Source: Verrucomicrobiia bacterium Tous-C4TDCM
GTDB taxonomy: Bacteria; Verrucomicrobiota; Verrucomicrobiia; Verrucomicrobiales; Akkermansiaceae
DNA: 37,919 nucleotides
Direction: 5' to 3'
NCBI GenBank assembly: GCA_002304315.1
Contig: NEUO01000019.1
Coordinates: forward strand, 1 to 37,919
Made by a program: the position numbers and the translations under genes. How positions within the stretch are numbered: the first letter of the stretch is position 1; each line of letters begins with the position of its first letter. Under the pieces are notes generated by a model. That model had not been told where the DNA came from. It worked only from the letters and a program-made list of their open reading frames with translations, and ran no database searches. Below, piece after piece: positions 29,985 through 36,899 of this stretch.

Positions 29985-30161
29985 CGAACGCGGGAAAGAA
30001 CCGCGCGCCAACGCGTCCTGTCTGGCGCGGGCGGTCTCACGCGGCAGCGTGATTGGGCCCTCGCCTCGTGATGCTTCGGAGTGTCGATCCCCCGGGGTAG
30101 CCCCGGAGAGGTCGCATGGTGGCCACACGACCGGCTTGGCACACGGGCCTTCCCGCGTTCG
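29985..30161 (-). ncRNA. candidate retron msr-msd RNA
   Basis: A perfect 12-nt inverted repeat bounds the element: CGAACGCGGGAA read on the minus strand at 30161-30150 (a1), and TTCCCGCGTTCG at 29996-29985 (a2), 14 nt before the RT start. In order on the minus strand: an AAGC at 30137-30134 whose G (30135) suits the branching guanosine; a 10-bp stem with 3-nt loop at 30132-30110; a 6-bp CCGGGG-CTA-CCCCGG hairpin at 30106-30092; a 6-bp TCACGC-TGCC-GCGTGA hairpin at 30052-30037; and an 11-bp stem with 12-nt loop at 30035-30000. The first two would form msr and the last two msd. This is the canonical retron order. The msr/msd boundary is not resolved. Confidence 0.8.
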
Positions 30162-30222
30162 TTGGCGACAAGATAGGCAGTTGGGGTGTGAAGCGTCAAA
30201 ACTTCCCCGCAGCTCCGAGCGA

Positions 30223-31620
30223 CTAGGCGAGGCGCTTGATCTTCCCGGATGCGGTGAGCGGCAATTCGTCCACCATCCTGAACACCATCGGCACCTTGTA
30301 GGCGGAAAGCACGGCCTTGCAGTGGCGTTGGAGCTCAACCGGCTTCGGCGGCGCGGCGGGATCGGCGGGGATGATCTCGGCGACCGGAACCTGGCCCATC
30401 TGCAGATGCTCGCGGCCGAGCACGCGGCTACGCGCGACGGCGGGATGATCGTTGAGCACGCGCTCCACTTCTTCCGGAAAGACTTTCATGCCCGCGACGT
30501 TGATCACCGACTTCCTGCGGCCCATCAGGAAGAGATGGCCGTCGTCATCGCGACGCACGAGGTCGCCGCTCGCGAACCAGCCGTCGTCGAGAGGGGAAGG
30601 ATTCCACGGGACCAGATAAGCATCTAACAGTCCCGGGCCGCGCACGTGGAATTCGTCGTCGCGCAGTTCGACCTCGTAGGCGGGCAGCGGTTTGCCGAGC
30701 GACATCGGTTTCTCCCGCGCGGCATCCAGATTGATGACCGACAACCCGACCTCGATGATCCCGAGTCCCTGGTGAAGCGGCTTGCCGAAGCGCCGGTCGA
30801 AGGCGTGCGCGGTCGCTTCCGGCAAGGCGGAGGCGGTGGCGACGGCGAGGCGCAGATCGGGCCACATGAAGCCGCCGGTGTCTCCGGACAGCATCGCGAA
30901 GTGGAACGGCGACCCGTAGATCACCGTCGCGGCATGCTTCTCCGCGGTGGCGAGGATGTCCTCGCGCATCGACGAATGCTCCAGCACGGTGGTCGCCCCG
31001 GCGTGGAGATAGAGCACGATCGATACCGCGAAATGATGGGCCATCGGCAGCATCCATAGCACCCGGTCGCACGGGCCGATCTGTAGCCCTTCGTTCGCGG
31101 CGGTGATCCGGGCGAGCAGTGTTTCGTGCGACAGCACCACGCCCTTGCTGGTGCCGGTGGTGCCGGAGCTGAAGCGGATGAAAGCGGGGTTCAGCGCTTG
31201 GAAACCGTCTTCCGGAAATGCAGGTGTTCGATTCATCCCGCGATGGAGTTTCCACGGCGTGCCGTCCGATTCGGCAGCGGCGATGATTTCCTCCGGGCCG
31301 TGCCACGCGAGCTCATCCGCGGCCAGGATGAAGTCGAGCGAGGTGGTCGCTGCGATCTCCGCGCGCTCGGCATCGGTGAGTTCCTCCGCCAGCGGCACCA
31401 GGCAGGCCCCGGACAGCAGGACGCCCATCGAGAGCACGATGTAGGACACCCCGTTCGGGCATTGCAGGCCGACCCGTGCGATGCGGCCGGTGCTCGGAAT
31501 CAGCCCGGCGATCTGCCGTGCTTGTTCAAAGAGTTCGCCATAAGTCACGCGGCGGTTCCCGCTGACCACGGCGAGCGTGGCGGGATCATGGCGGCGGGCG
31601 ATTTCTTCGATCAGGTTCAC
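30223..31620 (-). CDS. AMP-dependent acyl/aryl ligase (adenylation enzyme)
   Basis: Encodes 465 residues from a GTG at 31618-31620 that overlaps the condensation gene's stop (GTGA), so the two are translationally coupled. IRFSSGTTGTSKGVVLSHE (148-166) is the P-loop motif A3. LHQGLGIIEVGL is motif A5, DDGWFASGDLVRRDDDGHLFLMGRRKSVINVAGMKVFPEEVE covers motifs A7-A8, and TASGKIKRLA ends with the catalytic Lys460. It would activate a carboxylic acid as acyl-AMP and load it on the ACP encoded two genes upstream. At 465 residues it is slightly short. The substrate cannot be predicted. The retron RNA lies just downstream. Confidence 0.9.
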   Translation of the reverse strand: MNLIEEIARRHDPATLAVVSGNRRVTYGELFEQARQIAGLIPSTGRIARVGLQCPNGVSYIVLSMGVLLSGACLVPLAEELTDAERAEIAATTSLDFILAADELAWHGPEEIIAAAESDGTPWKLHRGMNRTPAFPEDGFQALNPAFIRFSSGTTGTSKGVVLSHETLLARITAANEGLQIGPCDRVLWMLPMAHHFAVSIVLYLHAGATTVLEHSSMREDILATAEKHAATVIYGSPFHFAMLSGDTGGFMWPDLRLAVATASALPEATAHAFDRRFGKPLHQGLGIIEVGLSVINLDAAREKPMSLGKPLPAYEVELRDDEFHVRGPGLLDAYLVPWNPSPLDDGWFASGDLVRRDDDGHLFLMGRRKSVINVAGMKVFPEEVERVLNDHPAVARSRVLGREHLQMGQVPVAEIIPADPAAPPKPVELQRHCKAVLSAYKVPMVFRMVDELPLTASGKIKRLA

Positions 31621-32960
31621 GGGACGGGAGCGCCGAGGTCGTCGGCGAGGGTGGCTTTGAGCAGCCCGAGTTCCAGCGGCGCGAGGCAGCCGTCTTTCCA
31701 CGAAAGAGTCAGGGTGAGCTGGCCTTCGTGCTCGGAGAAAAAGATGCCGATGCCCGGGGGCGAGCCAACCGATGGGATATGGTAGCCGTTCAAGACGCGC
31801 GAGCCGAACAGCGAATCCAGCCCGGGCGCGAACTCGCCGGTGTGCGAGTGGAATAACGTGCAAAGCTCGCCGCGCATGTAATGGAAGGCGGGGAGATTGT
31901 AGCAGCGCGACGGGCAGCGCTCCATCATCCGCATCAGCGCGTCCATCGCGGCGGGCAGCTTGCGCCGCATGAAGTCGGAATACTTGCGAAAGAGCGCGCG
32001 GGCGGCGGGCTTCAGCTCGGCGAGTTCTTCTGCCGTCAGCAGCACGGTGTAAGGCACCATGTGGTTCTGAAACAGCGGCCGCTTAGAGGAGTCGCTCTGG
32101 CGCTGGACCGGCAGGGACAGCAACACGGGAACCTGTTCGTCCGGGTGGCGGGCTGCGATGACCGCTTGCACGGCCCGGGCGGCGCAGCTCGCGAAATACG
32201 GGAGAAGTAGTAGTTCGCCGGCCGTTGCCGCCATCTTCGCGCGGATCGCTGCGGTGGCGCTGCGGTCGAATTTCACGACCTCGACGCGGCTTGCGCCGGG
32301 CGACGCGCCTTTGCGATGGAGTGAGCGGACCCGCCATGCGGGGAAGGAGCGCATTTCCTCGATCATCGGAAGCGCCTGCCGGTAGGCCTCGGACATCGCG
32401 GCCTGTGGCGCGGCTTCTTCCAGACCGCCGGACCGGGGAGTGATATCATCTCCCGGCGAAGCGAGCTCGCGGATGAATTTGATCATGCCGACCGCATCGA
32501 GCAGCGAGTGGCTCCAGACTATCAGGAGAGACCAGCGGTCCGGGCCAGTGACGACGACGTGGAGCCGCAGGTTCGGCCCGGTGGCACGGATGTCGATGTC
32601 GTGACCGTTGAGGCGGGCGGAGATGAAGTCTTCCAAGGACTTGATCCCGCTCCCCTCAGCCGGGGCATCGGGAAGGTGCCAGGTTTCCACCGGGATCGCC
32701 GCGGCTTGATCGAGGTTCCAGCGCGCGATCCAGTCGCGCCGGCTGCGGCGGATTCCGGCGTGGAGGATGGGGTAGCGGCGGCCGAGGATTTCGGCGGTGC
32801 GACGGATGGTGACGAGGTCCGGTTTGCCCTCGCACTCGACAACCGTCACCGCGAGGTGGTGGCCCTGTCCGCCGCGGCGCATCAAGCTTTCCAAGCCGAG
32901 CAGGAAGCAATCGCTGCACGTTGCGGGCAGGGGAGGCAAGATCTGGAGGGACGCCGGCAC
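31617..32960 (-). CDS. condensation-domain-like acyltransferase (stand-alone)
   Basis: Encodes 447 residues. WSHSLLDAVGMIKFIREL at 149-166 contains H151-S-L-L-D155-A-V-G, a form of the HxxxD(G) catalytic motif of condensation-domain/PapA/wax-synthase-type acyltransferases. The N-terminus (PATCSDCFLLGLESLMRRGGQGHH) and the second half (LLPYFASCAARAVQAVIAARHP, FQNHMVPYTVLL, FAPGLDSLFGSRVLNGYHIPSVGSPPGIGIFFSEHEGQLTLTLSW) fit the two-lobed fold. It probably transfers an acyl group from the carrier protein to an amine or alcohol acceptor. It is stand-alone, not part of an NRPS. The ACP stop lies 9 bp upstream. Confidence 0.82.
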   Translation of the reverse strand: MPASLQILPPLPATCSDCFLLGLESLMRRGGQGHHLAVTVVECEGKPDLVTIRRTAEILGRRYPILHAGIRRSRRDWIARWNLDQAAAIPVETWHLPDAPAEGSGIKSLEDFISARLNGHDIDIRATGPNLRLHVVVTGPDRWSLLIVWSHSLLDAVGMIKFIRELASPGDDITPRSGGLEEAAPQAAMSEAYRQALPMIEEMRSFPAWRVRSLHRKGASPGASRVEVVKFDRSATAAIRAKMAATAGELLLLPYFASCAARAVQAVIAARHPDEQVPVLLSLPVQRQSDSSKRPLFQNHMVPYTVLLTAEELAELKPAARALFRKYSDFMRRKLPAAMDALMRMMERCPSRCYNLPAFHYMRGELCTLFHSHTGEFAPGLDSLFGSRVLNGYHIPSVGSPPGIGIFFSEHEGQLTLTLSWKDGCLAPLELGLLKATLADDLGAPVP

Positions 32961-32969
32961 GGAAGGGAA

Positions 32970-33212
32970 TCAGCGGCTGGCGGGGGCCTGTTTTTCAGCG
33001 ACCAGGGCGGCGATCTTTTCCGCGGTGGAGAAATTCCCACGCGACAGGTCGGCGGGATCGATCGCCACGTCGAAGCGATCCTCGATGACTAACAGAAGCT
33101 GCATGATCCTCATGGAGTCCAGCCCCGCCCCGAACAGGTCACCCCGCGGCGTGAGCGGCTCGGCGGAGTCGAGAATTTCGGTGCGGATGAGATCGAGCAA
33201 CTCGTGTTCCAT
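32970..33212 (-). CDS. acyl carrier protein
   Basis: Encodes 80 residues. LFGAGLDSMRIMQLLLVIEDRFDV (27-50) contains the phosphopantetheine site, with Ser33 in GLDSM. Helix IV follows (STAEKIAALVAEK). It is a dedicated carrier: the D-S-M motif and its position at the head of the ACP, condensation protein and ligase operon argue against the fatty-acid-synthesis acpP. It needs a 4'-phosphopantetheinyl transferase encoded elsewhere. It is divergent from the amj-like gene; the 107-bp gap would hold the promoters. Confidence 0.93.
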   Translation of the reverse strand: MEHELLDLIRTEILDSAEPLTPRGDLFGAGLDSMRIMQLLLVIEDRFDVAIDPADLSRGNFSTAEKIAALVAEKQAPASR

Positions 33213-33319
33213 GGGCTATGGGCGAAGCATAGGCTCCCCCAGCGGCGGGGTTCAACCCCCGGCTTCCGGGGCGGCACGATTGACGGGCGGATGAGTGGAG
33301 GCTAAAGCCCTCGCGACCG

Positions 33320-34126
33320 ATGCCGATTTACTACCTCTGCTTCTTCATCGCGATCATCCATCTGATCGCGACCCTGTCCTACGGGGTGCGGATCGCGGGC
33401 GCGCGGACCGGCAAGGTGGCCTTCTGCCTTTCGCTGTTCAATATCCTGGTGCTGGTATCGCGGACCTCGAATACGCTGCTGACCCCCGCGCTATCGAAGC
33501 GGGTCGAGTCGGGCATCGATACGGGCCTCACCGATGGACTCCAGCACGAGTTCCACCTGCTGATCTTTTCCGCCAGCGCGGCCACCCTGTTAGGCGCCTG
33601 CCTGATCCCGATGTTCCAGCGCTATGTGACCAGTGTGGTAGGGGCCTTCGACCGCTTTCCCTCGCTGCCGCGGATGGTGAAATACGCGCTCAGCAAGCCG
33701 GGCCTCAAGGCGCTCGGTGCGTCGTGGACAGTGCCTTCGAAGGCGAACTTCAGCTATCTCGCGGCGAGCCACCGCCTGCCTTGGAACATTTTCGCCATGA
33801 ACGTGATCGGCTCCGCTTTGCTGGCCACCGGGGTGCTCAGTTCGCTTTACGCCGGGGTTTACGCGCCGGACTTGCGGATGACGACCGGCCAGCTTTCCGC
33901 GGTGGTGAATTTCTTCGGCACCATCATGCTGTTCGCCTTCGTCGATCCCTACCTGTCCTACGTCACCGACGGCGCGGCCAGGAACGCGCGGGAAGGCGAT
34001 ACCCGGCTGCGGGCGGCGGTCTTCGGCATGGCGGGCAGCCGCCTGTTAGGCACGGTGCTTGCGCACTTCCTGATGATTCCCGGCGCCCACATGATCGCCT
34101 GGATCGCCCGGGTCATCCCGGCGTGA
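33320..34126 (+). CDS. amj: lipid II flippase, Amj family
   Basis: Encodes 268 residues with about six hydrophobic helices. The opening YYLCFFIAIIHLIATLSYGVRIAGARTGKVAFCLSLFNILVLVSRTSNTL is highly characteristic of Amj (B. subtilis YdaH, about 260 residues), an alternative to MurJ that moves lipid II across the inner membrane for peptidoglycan synthesis. Further helices include LIFSASAATLLGACLIP, MNVIGSALLATGVLSSLYAG and VVNFFGTIMLFAFVDPYLSYVTDG. In B. subtilis amj responds to loss of MurJ; no such control is visible here. It ends 4 bp before the convergent ACT-domain gene. Confidence 0.88.
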   Translation: MPIYYLCFFIAIIHLIATLSYGVRIAGARTGKVAFCLSLFNILVLVSRTSNTLLTPALSKRVESGIDTGLTDGLQHEFHLLIFSASAATLLGACLIPMFQRYVTSVVGAFDRFPSLPRMVKYALSKPGLKALGASWTVPSKANFSYLAASHRLPWNIFAMNVIGSALLATGVLSSLYAGVYAPDLRMTTGQLSAVVNFFGTIMLFAFVDPYLSYVTDGAARNAREGDTRLRAAVFGMAGSRLLGTVLAHFLMIPGAHMIAWIARVIPA

Positions 34127-34130
34127 CCGA

Positions 34131-34640
34131 TCAGCGCTCGATCGAGACGGAAAGGTCGGGGCCCAGGTTCTCGATCGCGGCGATGAGTCCGGAGGCGTCT
34201 CCATCCGCGGCCAGGGCGACCACGCCCCTCGCGTGGAAGATCGGATGACCGGACATCGGCGCGCTTTCGAGAGAGGTGGAGAGGTCTTCGACATTGCCCC
34301 CGGTCGCCGCGATGGCGGCGGAGAGGGCGCGGATGATCCCGGGGCGATCATTGCCGACGATGTCGAGCGACACGGTTTCGCGGGGTGCTTCCGGGGACGT
34401 CTCCTCGCGCCGGGCCAGCACCGAGATGCCATGGCTTTCAAGGGCTGCGAGTGAATCCAGAAGCGCGGTCGCCTGGTCCGCAGGGCATTCGATCCGGAGA
34501 ATCCCGGCGAACTGCCCTGCCAGGCGGGCCATCCGGCTTTCCTGCCAACTGCCACTGCACGCGGCAATGGTCTCCGACAAGGTGCTGACAAGGCCGGGTC
34601 GGTCGGCAGCGAGAACGGTCATAATGATCGAGACCTGCAT
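34131..34640 (-). CDS. double ACT-domain protein (GcvR-like)
   Basis: Encodes 169 residues from the ATG at 34638-34640; a TTG four codons upstream is in frame. Two ACT domains are seen: IIMTVLAADRPGLVSTLSETIAACSGSWQESRMARLAGQFAGILRIEC (about 5-55) and VSLDIVGNDRPGIIRALSAAIAATGGNVEDLSTSLESAPMSG (about 90-130). This two-ACT layout with a DRPG motif in each matches the glycine cleavage regulator GcvR family, which binds small ligands and acts through protein contacts rather than DNA. GcvA and the gcv genes are not in the window, so the name is tentative. Confidence 0.85.
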   Translation of the reverse strand: MQVSIIMTVLAADRPGLVSTLSETIAACSGSWQESRMARLAGQFAGILRIECPADQATALLDSLAALESHGISVLARREETSPEAPRETVSLDIVGNDRPGIIRALSAAIAATGGNVEDLSTSLESAPMSGHPIFHARGVVALAADGDASGLIAAIENLGPDLSVSIER

Positions 34641-34721
34641 GACGTCAGCCAAGCACCGCGGGGTTGGGAACGGCAGGTCTTTTTTTGGAAAAACTGCGGG
34701 ATACTTAAGAAAAATTGATTA

Positions 34722-35375
34722 TTGACCATCTTCGAGCACAGGGACTACACCTTCTCGCAATTCTTTCGCGCTGTGATTCTTCCCGACAACCTAACCCCCT
34801 TGCCCGTCAGTCCGCGCGGCGATGAGAAGACGGGTGGTTCAACGGTTGCTTTCGAGGATTTCGTCAGTCTCGGAGACGTGCGGAAAGTGCTTCTCGGAGA
34901 TGCTTGCGACCGGGTCGTCGAAGGTCTTCCTGCGGAGGACTTTGAATCGTTCGCCGGACGTTCCGATGTGGCTTGCCCGTCGGGTTCACGGGTCGGCGGC
35001 GCGCATCATGGGCCGGTTGCGGTTCCGGATCTCGAGTTCGAACCGCGATTGATTCATCCGGCTTTCGAAACCGTCCCAACAGTGGTCCGGCGCGCCACGC
35101 CTCCCAAGGCGCGGCAAGTTGAAGACTGCGAAGCGGGCTATGGCCGCGCCAAACTGTCCGACCGGTGGTGGGTGATCGGGATGGGCTTGGCCGCCACGGC
35201 AGTCCTGCTTTCAGGGACCGCGGTTGACTTTATTTCGCGGGAAGCCGTGCGCCGGAGCAATTCCGGAGTGGAGCCGGTATCGCGGGTGTTTCCAGCAGAT
35301 ACGGAAAAGGCCGAGCAAGCCGTGGAGGAGCGTCCGGCGGCCATTGCCGCGAGCGCCCGGCTGGAAGGGAATTGA
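34722..35375 (+). CDS. putative membrane protein, unrecognised
   Basis: Encodes up to 217 residues from a TTG at 34722; other starts (for example GTG further in) are possible and no Shine-Dalgarno site is seen. One membrane helix is present near residues 150-172 (WWVIGMGLAATAVLLSGTAVDFI). Before it lies a soluble region with Glu and Asp residues and FEDFVSLGDVRKVLLGD; after it a charged tail (EKAEQAVEERP). I do not recognise a family. The frame is plausible because it is long and open in a gap without alternatives, but composition alone could produce it. AT-rich sequence precedes it at 34700-34720. Confidence 0.45.
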   Translation: MTIFEHRDYTFSQFFRAVILPDNLTPLPVSPRGDEKTGGSTVAFEDFVSLGDVRKVLLGDACDRVVEGLPAEDFESFAGRSDVACPSGSRVGGAHHGPVAVPDLEFEPRLIHPAFETVPTVVRRATPPKARQVEDCEAGYGRAKLSDRWWVIGMGLAATAVLLSGTAVDFISREAVRRSNSGVEPVSRVFPADTEKAEQAVEERPAAIAASARLEGN

Positions 35376-35417
35376 CGGGTTTCGGACACAGGCCTGCAAA
35401 AGGCCCGAAGCGGAGGC

Positions 35418-35445
35418 TTTACAAGCCGGTCGCGATTGCTAATTT
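35418..35445 (+). promoter_or_regulatory. candidate promoter of tRNA-Ser
   Basis: TTTACA at 35418-35423 and TAATTT at 35440-35445 are separated by 16 bp. Transcription would begin near 35452, 14 nt before the tRNA. The -10 box is a weak match. Confidence 0.45.
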
Positions 35446-35465
35446 TCCGCTCCCAGCCGCAAAAA

Positions 35466-35558
35466 GGAGAGATGGCTGAGCTCGGTTTAAGGCACTCGAC
35501 TCGAAATCGAACGTAGGCTTAACACCTACCGTGGGTTCGAATCCCACTCTCTCCGCCA
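35466..35558 (+). tRNA. tRNA-Ser (anticodon CGA)
   Basis: The acceptor arm GGAGAGA (35466-35472) pairs with TCTCTCC (35548-35554), followed by G and an encoded CCA (35556-35558). The D-arm has GGCTGAGC...GGTTTAAGGC. The anticodon loop reads CTCGAAA, giving CGA (reads UCG). A long variable arm (GTAGG...CCTAC) marks a class II tRNA. The T-arm is GTGGG-TTCGAAT-CCCAC. The outer pair of the anticodon stem is a C-A mismatch. Its 3' end is repeated downstream at 35730-35748. Confidence 0.95.
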
Positions 35559-35571
35559 GTTTTATCGAAGC

Positions 35572-35603
35572 GGCCTGCAGCCTCCTGCGGGCCGTCTTGT
35601 TTT
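35572..35603 (+). terminator. terminator after tRNA-Ser
   Basis: GGCCTGCAG (35572-35580) pairs with CTGCGGGCC (35585-35593) around a 4-nt loop, followed by GTCTTGTTTT. One G-T pair is included. Confidence 0.75.
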
Positions 35604-35761
35604 GGCGGTCCGCATTGCCTAGGAGAGAGTGGGATGAGAACCCTGCCGCAGGCCCTGGGTTCGAACGCAGGGGCGAGCTTCGCGAGCAAGTTCAAGGATC
35701 GCGAAGCGCAAACTGGCATGGCCGGAGGCAATCCCACTCTCTCCGCCACTTTCGTCAGAAC

Positions 35762-35793
35762 GGCCCGCAGCACCCTGCGGGCCGCTTTGTTTT
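35762..35793 (+). terminator. second, repeated terminator
   Basis: GGCCCGCAG (35762-35770) pairs perfectly with CTGCGGGCC (35775-35783), followed by GCTTTGTTTT. It is the counterpart of the tRNA terminator in the second repeat copy, with compensatory change at the pair that is G-T in the first. Confidence 0.7.
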
Positions 35794-36026
35794 GGCGGTC
35801 CGCATTGCCTAGGAGAGAGTGGGATGAGAACGCGGCGGGCGTCTTTGCGCCCTTTTCAGGATGCGAAGCCTGACTGGCATGGAGCCCTTGGCTCAACCCT
35901 GCCGCAGGCCTTGCCCTGCCGTTGCTTGGCCGTCGAACAGCGGCAGTAAATCGGCGCCCGCCTTGCCCCCTTCTCGTTCGCTTTCACAAGTTCGTGCCGC
36001 CGACTTTCTCGCCGGATCGGCAGATT

Positions 36027-36056
36027 CGTCCCACAGGGTTGCGTTTTGGTGGGACG
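36027..36056 (+). promoter_or_regulatory. inverted repeat upstream of the ParD/ParE genes
   Basis: CGTCCCAC (36027-36034) is the reverse complement of GTGGGACG (36049-36056). It lies 33 nt before the antitoxin start and could be its operator; ParD-type antitoxins usually bind such sites. It could instead be a transcript hairpin. Confidence 0.45.
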
Positions 36057-36088
36057 CGTGGTAGGACGGGAAAGATGGAGGTTAAAGC

Positions 36089-36352
36089 ATGGCGGAAGGT
36101 GTAAATGTGCGGTTTTCCGGCGTTTTGAGAAGGTTCGTTGAGCAACGTTCCGGCGAGACCGGTCTCTATGGGTCGGCCAGCGAATACATCCGCGATCTGG
36201 TGCGCCGCGATTTTGAGCGCGAGGAAATCCGTCGCTGGGATTTCCTGCGCGATGAATTGCGGGCGGGAATGCAAGCGGATCGTGCCGATTTCGTTCCCTT
36301 GAACGACAAGGACATCATCACCGAAGCGAAGCGCCGACGGAATCCCCACTGA
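36089..36352 (+). CDS. ParD-type (ribbon-helix-helix) antitoxin
   Basis: Encodes 87 residues; TGGAGG lies about 8 nt before the ATG. VNVRFSGVLRRFVEQRSGETGLYGSASEYIRDLVRRDFEREE (about 5-46) is the ribbon-helix-helix DNA-binding part typical of ParD/CopG antitoxins. The C-terminal part (WDFLRDELRAGMQADRADFVPLNDKDIITEAKRR) would wrap the toxin. It should neutralise the ParE protein encoded next and repress their joint promoter. Its stop overlaps the toxin start (TGATG). Confidence 0.9.
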   Translation: MAEGVNVRFSGVLRRFVEQRSGETGLYGSASEYIRDLVRRDFEREEIRRWDFLRDELRAGMQADRADFVPLNDKDIITEAKRRRNPH

Positions 36353-36666
36353 TGAGCGTCGAGGTTTTTCCCGCCGCCAGAGAGCGGCTGATCGCCATTT
36401 GGCAATACACCGCCGAAACGTGGGGTGATGAACAAGCGGACCAGTATGTCGGCGACCTAGTGGCGCATGCCCGCGTTCTTGCCTCACGAAAGCCCTTTTG
36501 GCGTCCGGTGAAGGAGCATGGTTTCCATGGCGTGTTTTGCAGCCGCTTTCGCCATCACCATCTTTTCTTCCGCGAGTTCCCGGACGGTGGGATCGGCGTC
36601 CTGTCCATCCTGCATGAAAGCATGGAACTGCCGCATCGCCTGAAAGAGGACATGGGAGCGGAATGA
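36352..36666 (+). CDS. ParE/RelE-family toxin
   Basis: Encodes 104 residues. EVFPAARERLIAIWQYTAETWGDEQADQYVGDL (about 4-36) is the ParE opening helices. SRFRHHHLFFREFPDGGIGVLSILHESMELPHRL is the typical C-terminal strand and the ILHE...H ending. ParE toxins inhibit DNA gyrase, while other RelE-fold relatives cleave mRNA; target not determinable here. It is translationally coupled to the antitoxin (TGATG at 36350-36354). Confidence 0.9.
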   Translation: MSVEVFPAARERLIAIWQYTAETWGDEQADQYVGDLVAHARVLASRKPFWRPVKEHGFHGVFCSRFRHHHLFFREFPDGGIGVLSILHESMELPHRLKEDMGAE

Positions 36667-36845
36667 TCCGGCGTGGAGCAAACACTCGCGGATCCGGCCG
36701 AGAAGCCACAAAAGTTTGCCGTGAGATCCACGAAAGATCCTCGGTCCCGATGTTAGACGAGCCATCGGTCGGCGATGTAGAGCGGAAAGCGAGGCGGAAC
36801 GTCCGGGACCATTCTGCGGGCCGGTGACTCCACGGTCCCAGGGGG

Positions 36846-36882
36846 TAAAGAAAAAGCCCGCCCCGGGGTGACCGGGGCGGGC
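36846..36882 (-). terminator. rho-independent terminator of hpf
   Basis: GCCCGCCCCGG (36856-36866) pairs with CCGGGGCGGGC (36872-36882) around a 5-nt loop. On the minus strand the stem is followed by TTTTTCTTTA (36855-36846). It lies 18 bp beyond the hpf stop. Confidence 0.9.
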
Positions 36883-36899
36883 GGTTAGACTTGGGCGAC

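Larger units (their letters stand above)
35540..35884. repeat. tandem 190-nt repeat derived from the tRNA-Ser 3' end
   Basis: AATCCCACTCTCTCCGCCA, the last 19 nt of the tRNA, occurs at 35540-35558 and again at 35730-35748. Each copy is followed by a GC hairpin with TTGTTTT, then TTTTGGCGGTCCGCATTGCC, then GGAGAGAGTGGGATGAGAAC (ending near 35642 and 35832). GGAGAGAGTGGGAT is the exact reverse complement of the tRNA end. The offset is 190 nt throughout. Between the copies a CCTGGG-TTCGAAC segment (around 35657) mimics a T-arm, and a TTCAAGGATCGCGAAGC-like stretch recurs near 35857. After 35884, up to the ParD gene, I see no gene. Confidence 0.8.

Noticed and set aside
29430-30338. 302-codon minus-strand frame across the retron
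   Set aside because: It is a different frame from the RT, running through the structured RNA; its peptide is low-complexity Arg/Pro/Ala.
35531-35896. Small frames in the tRNA-Ser downstream repeats
   Set aside because: They are translated from tRNA-derived repeats and terminators on both strands; no start signal or family.
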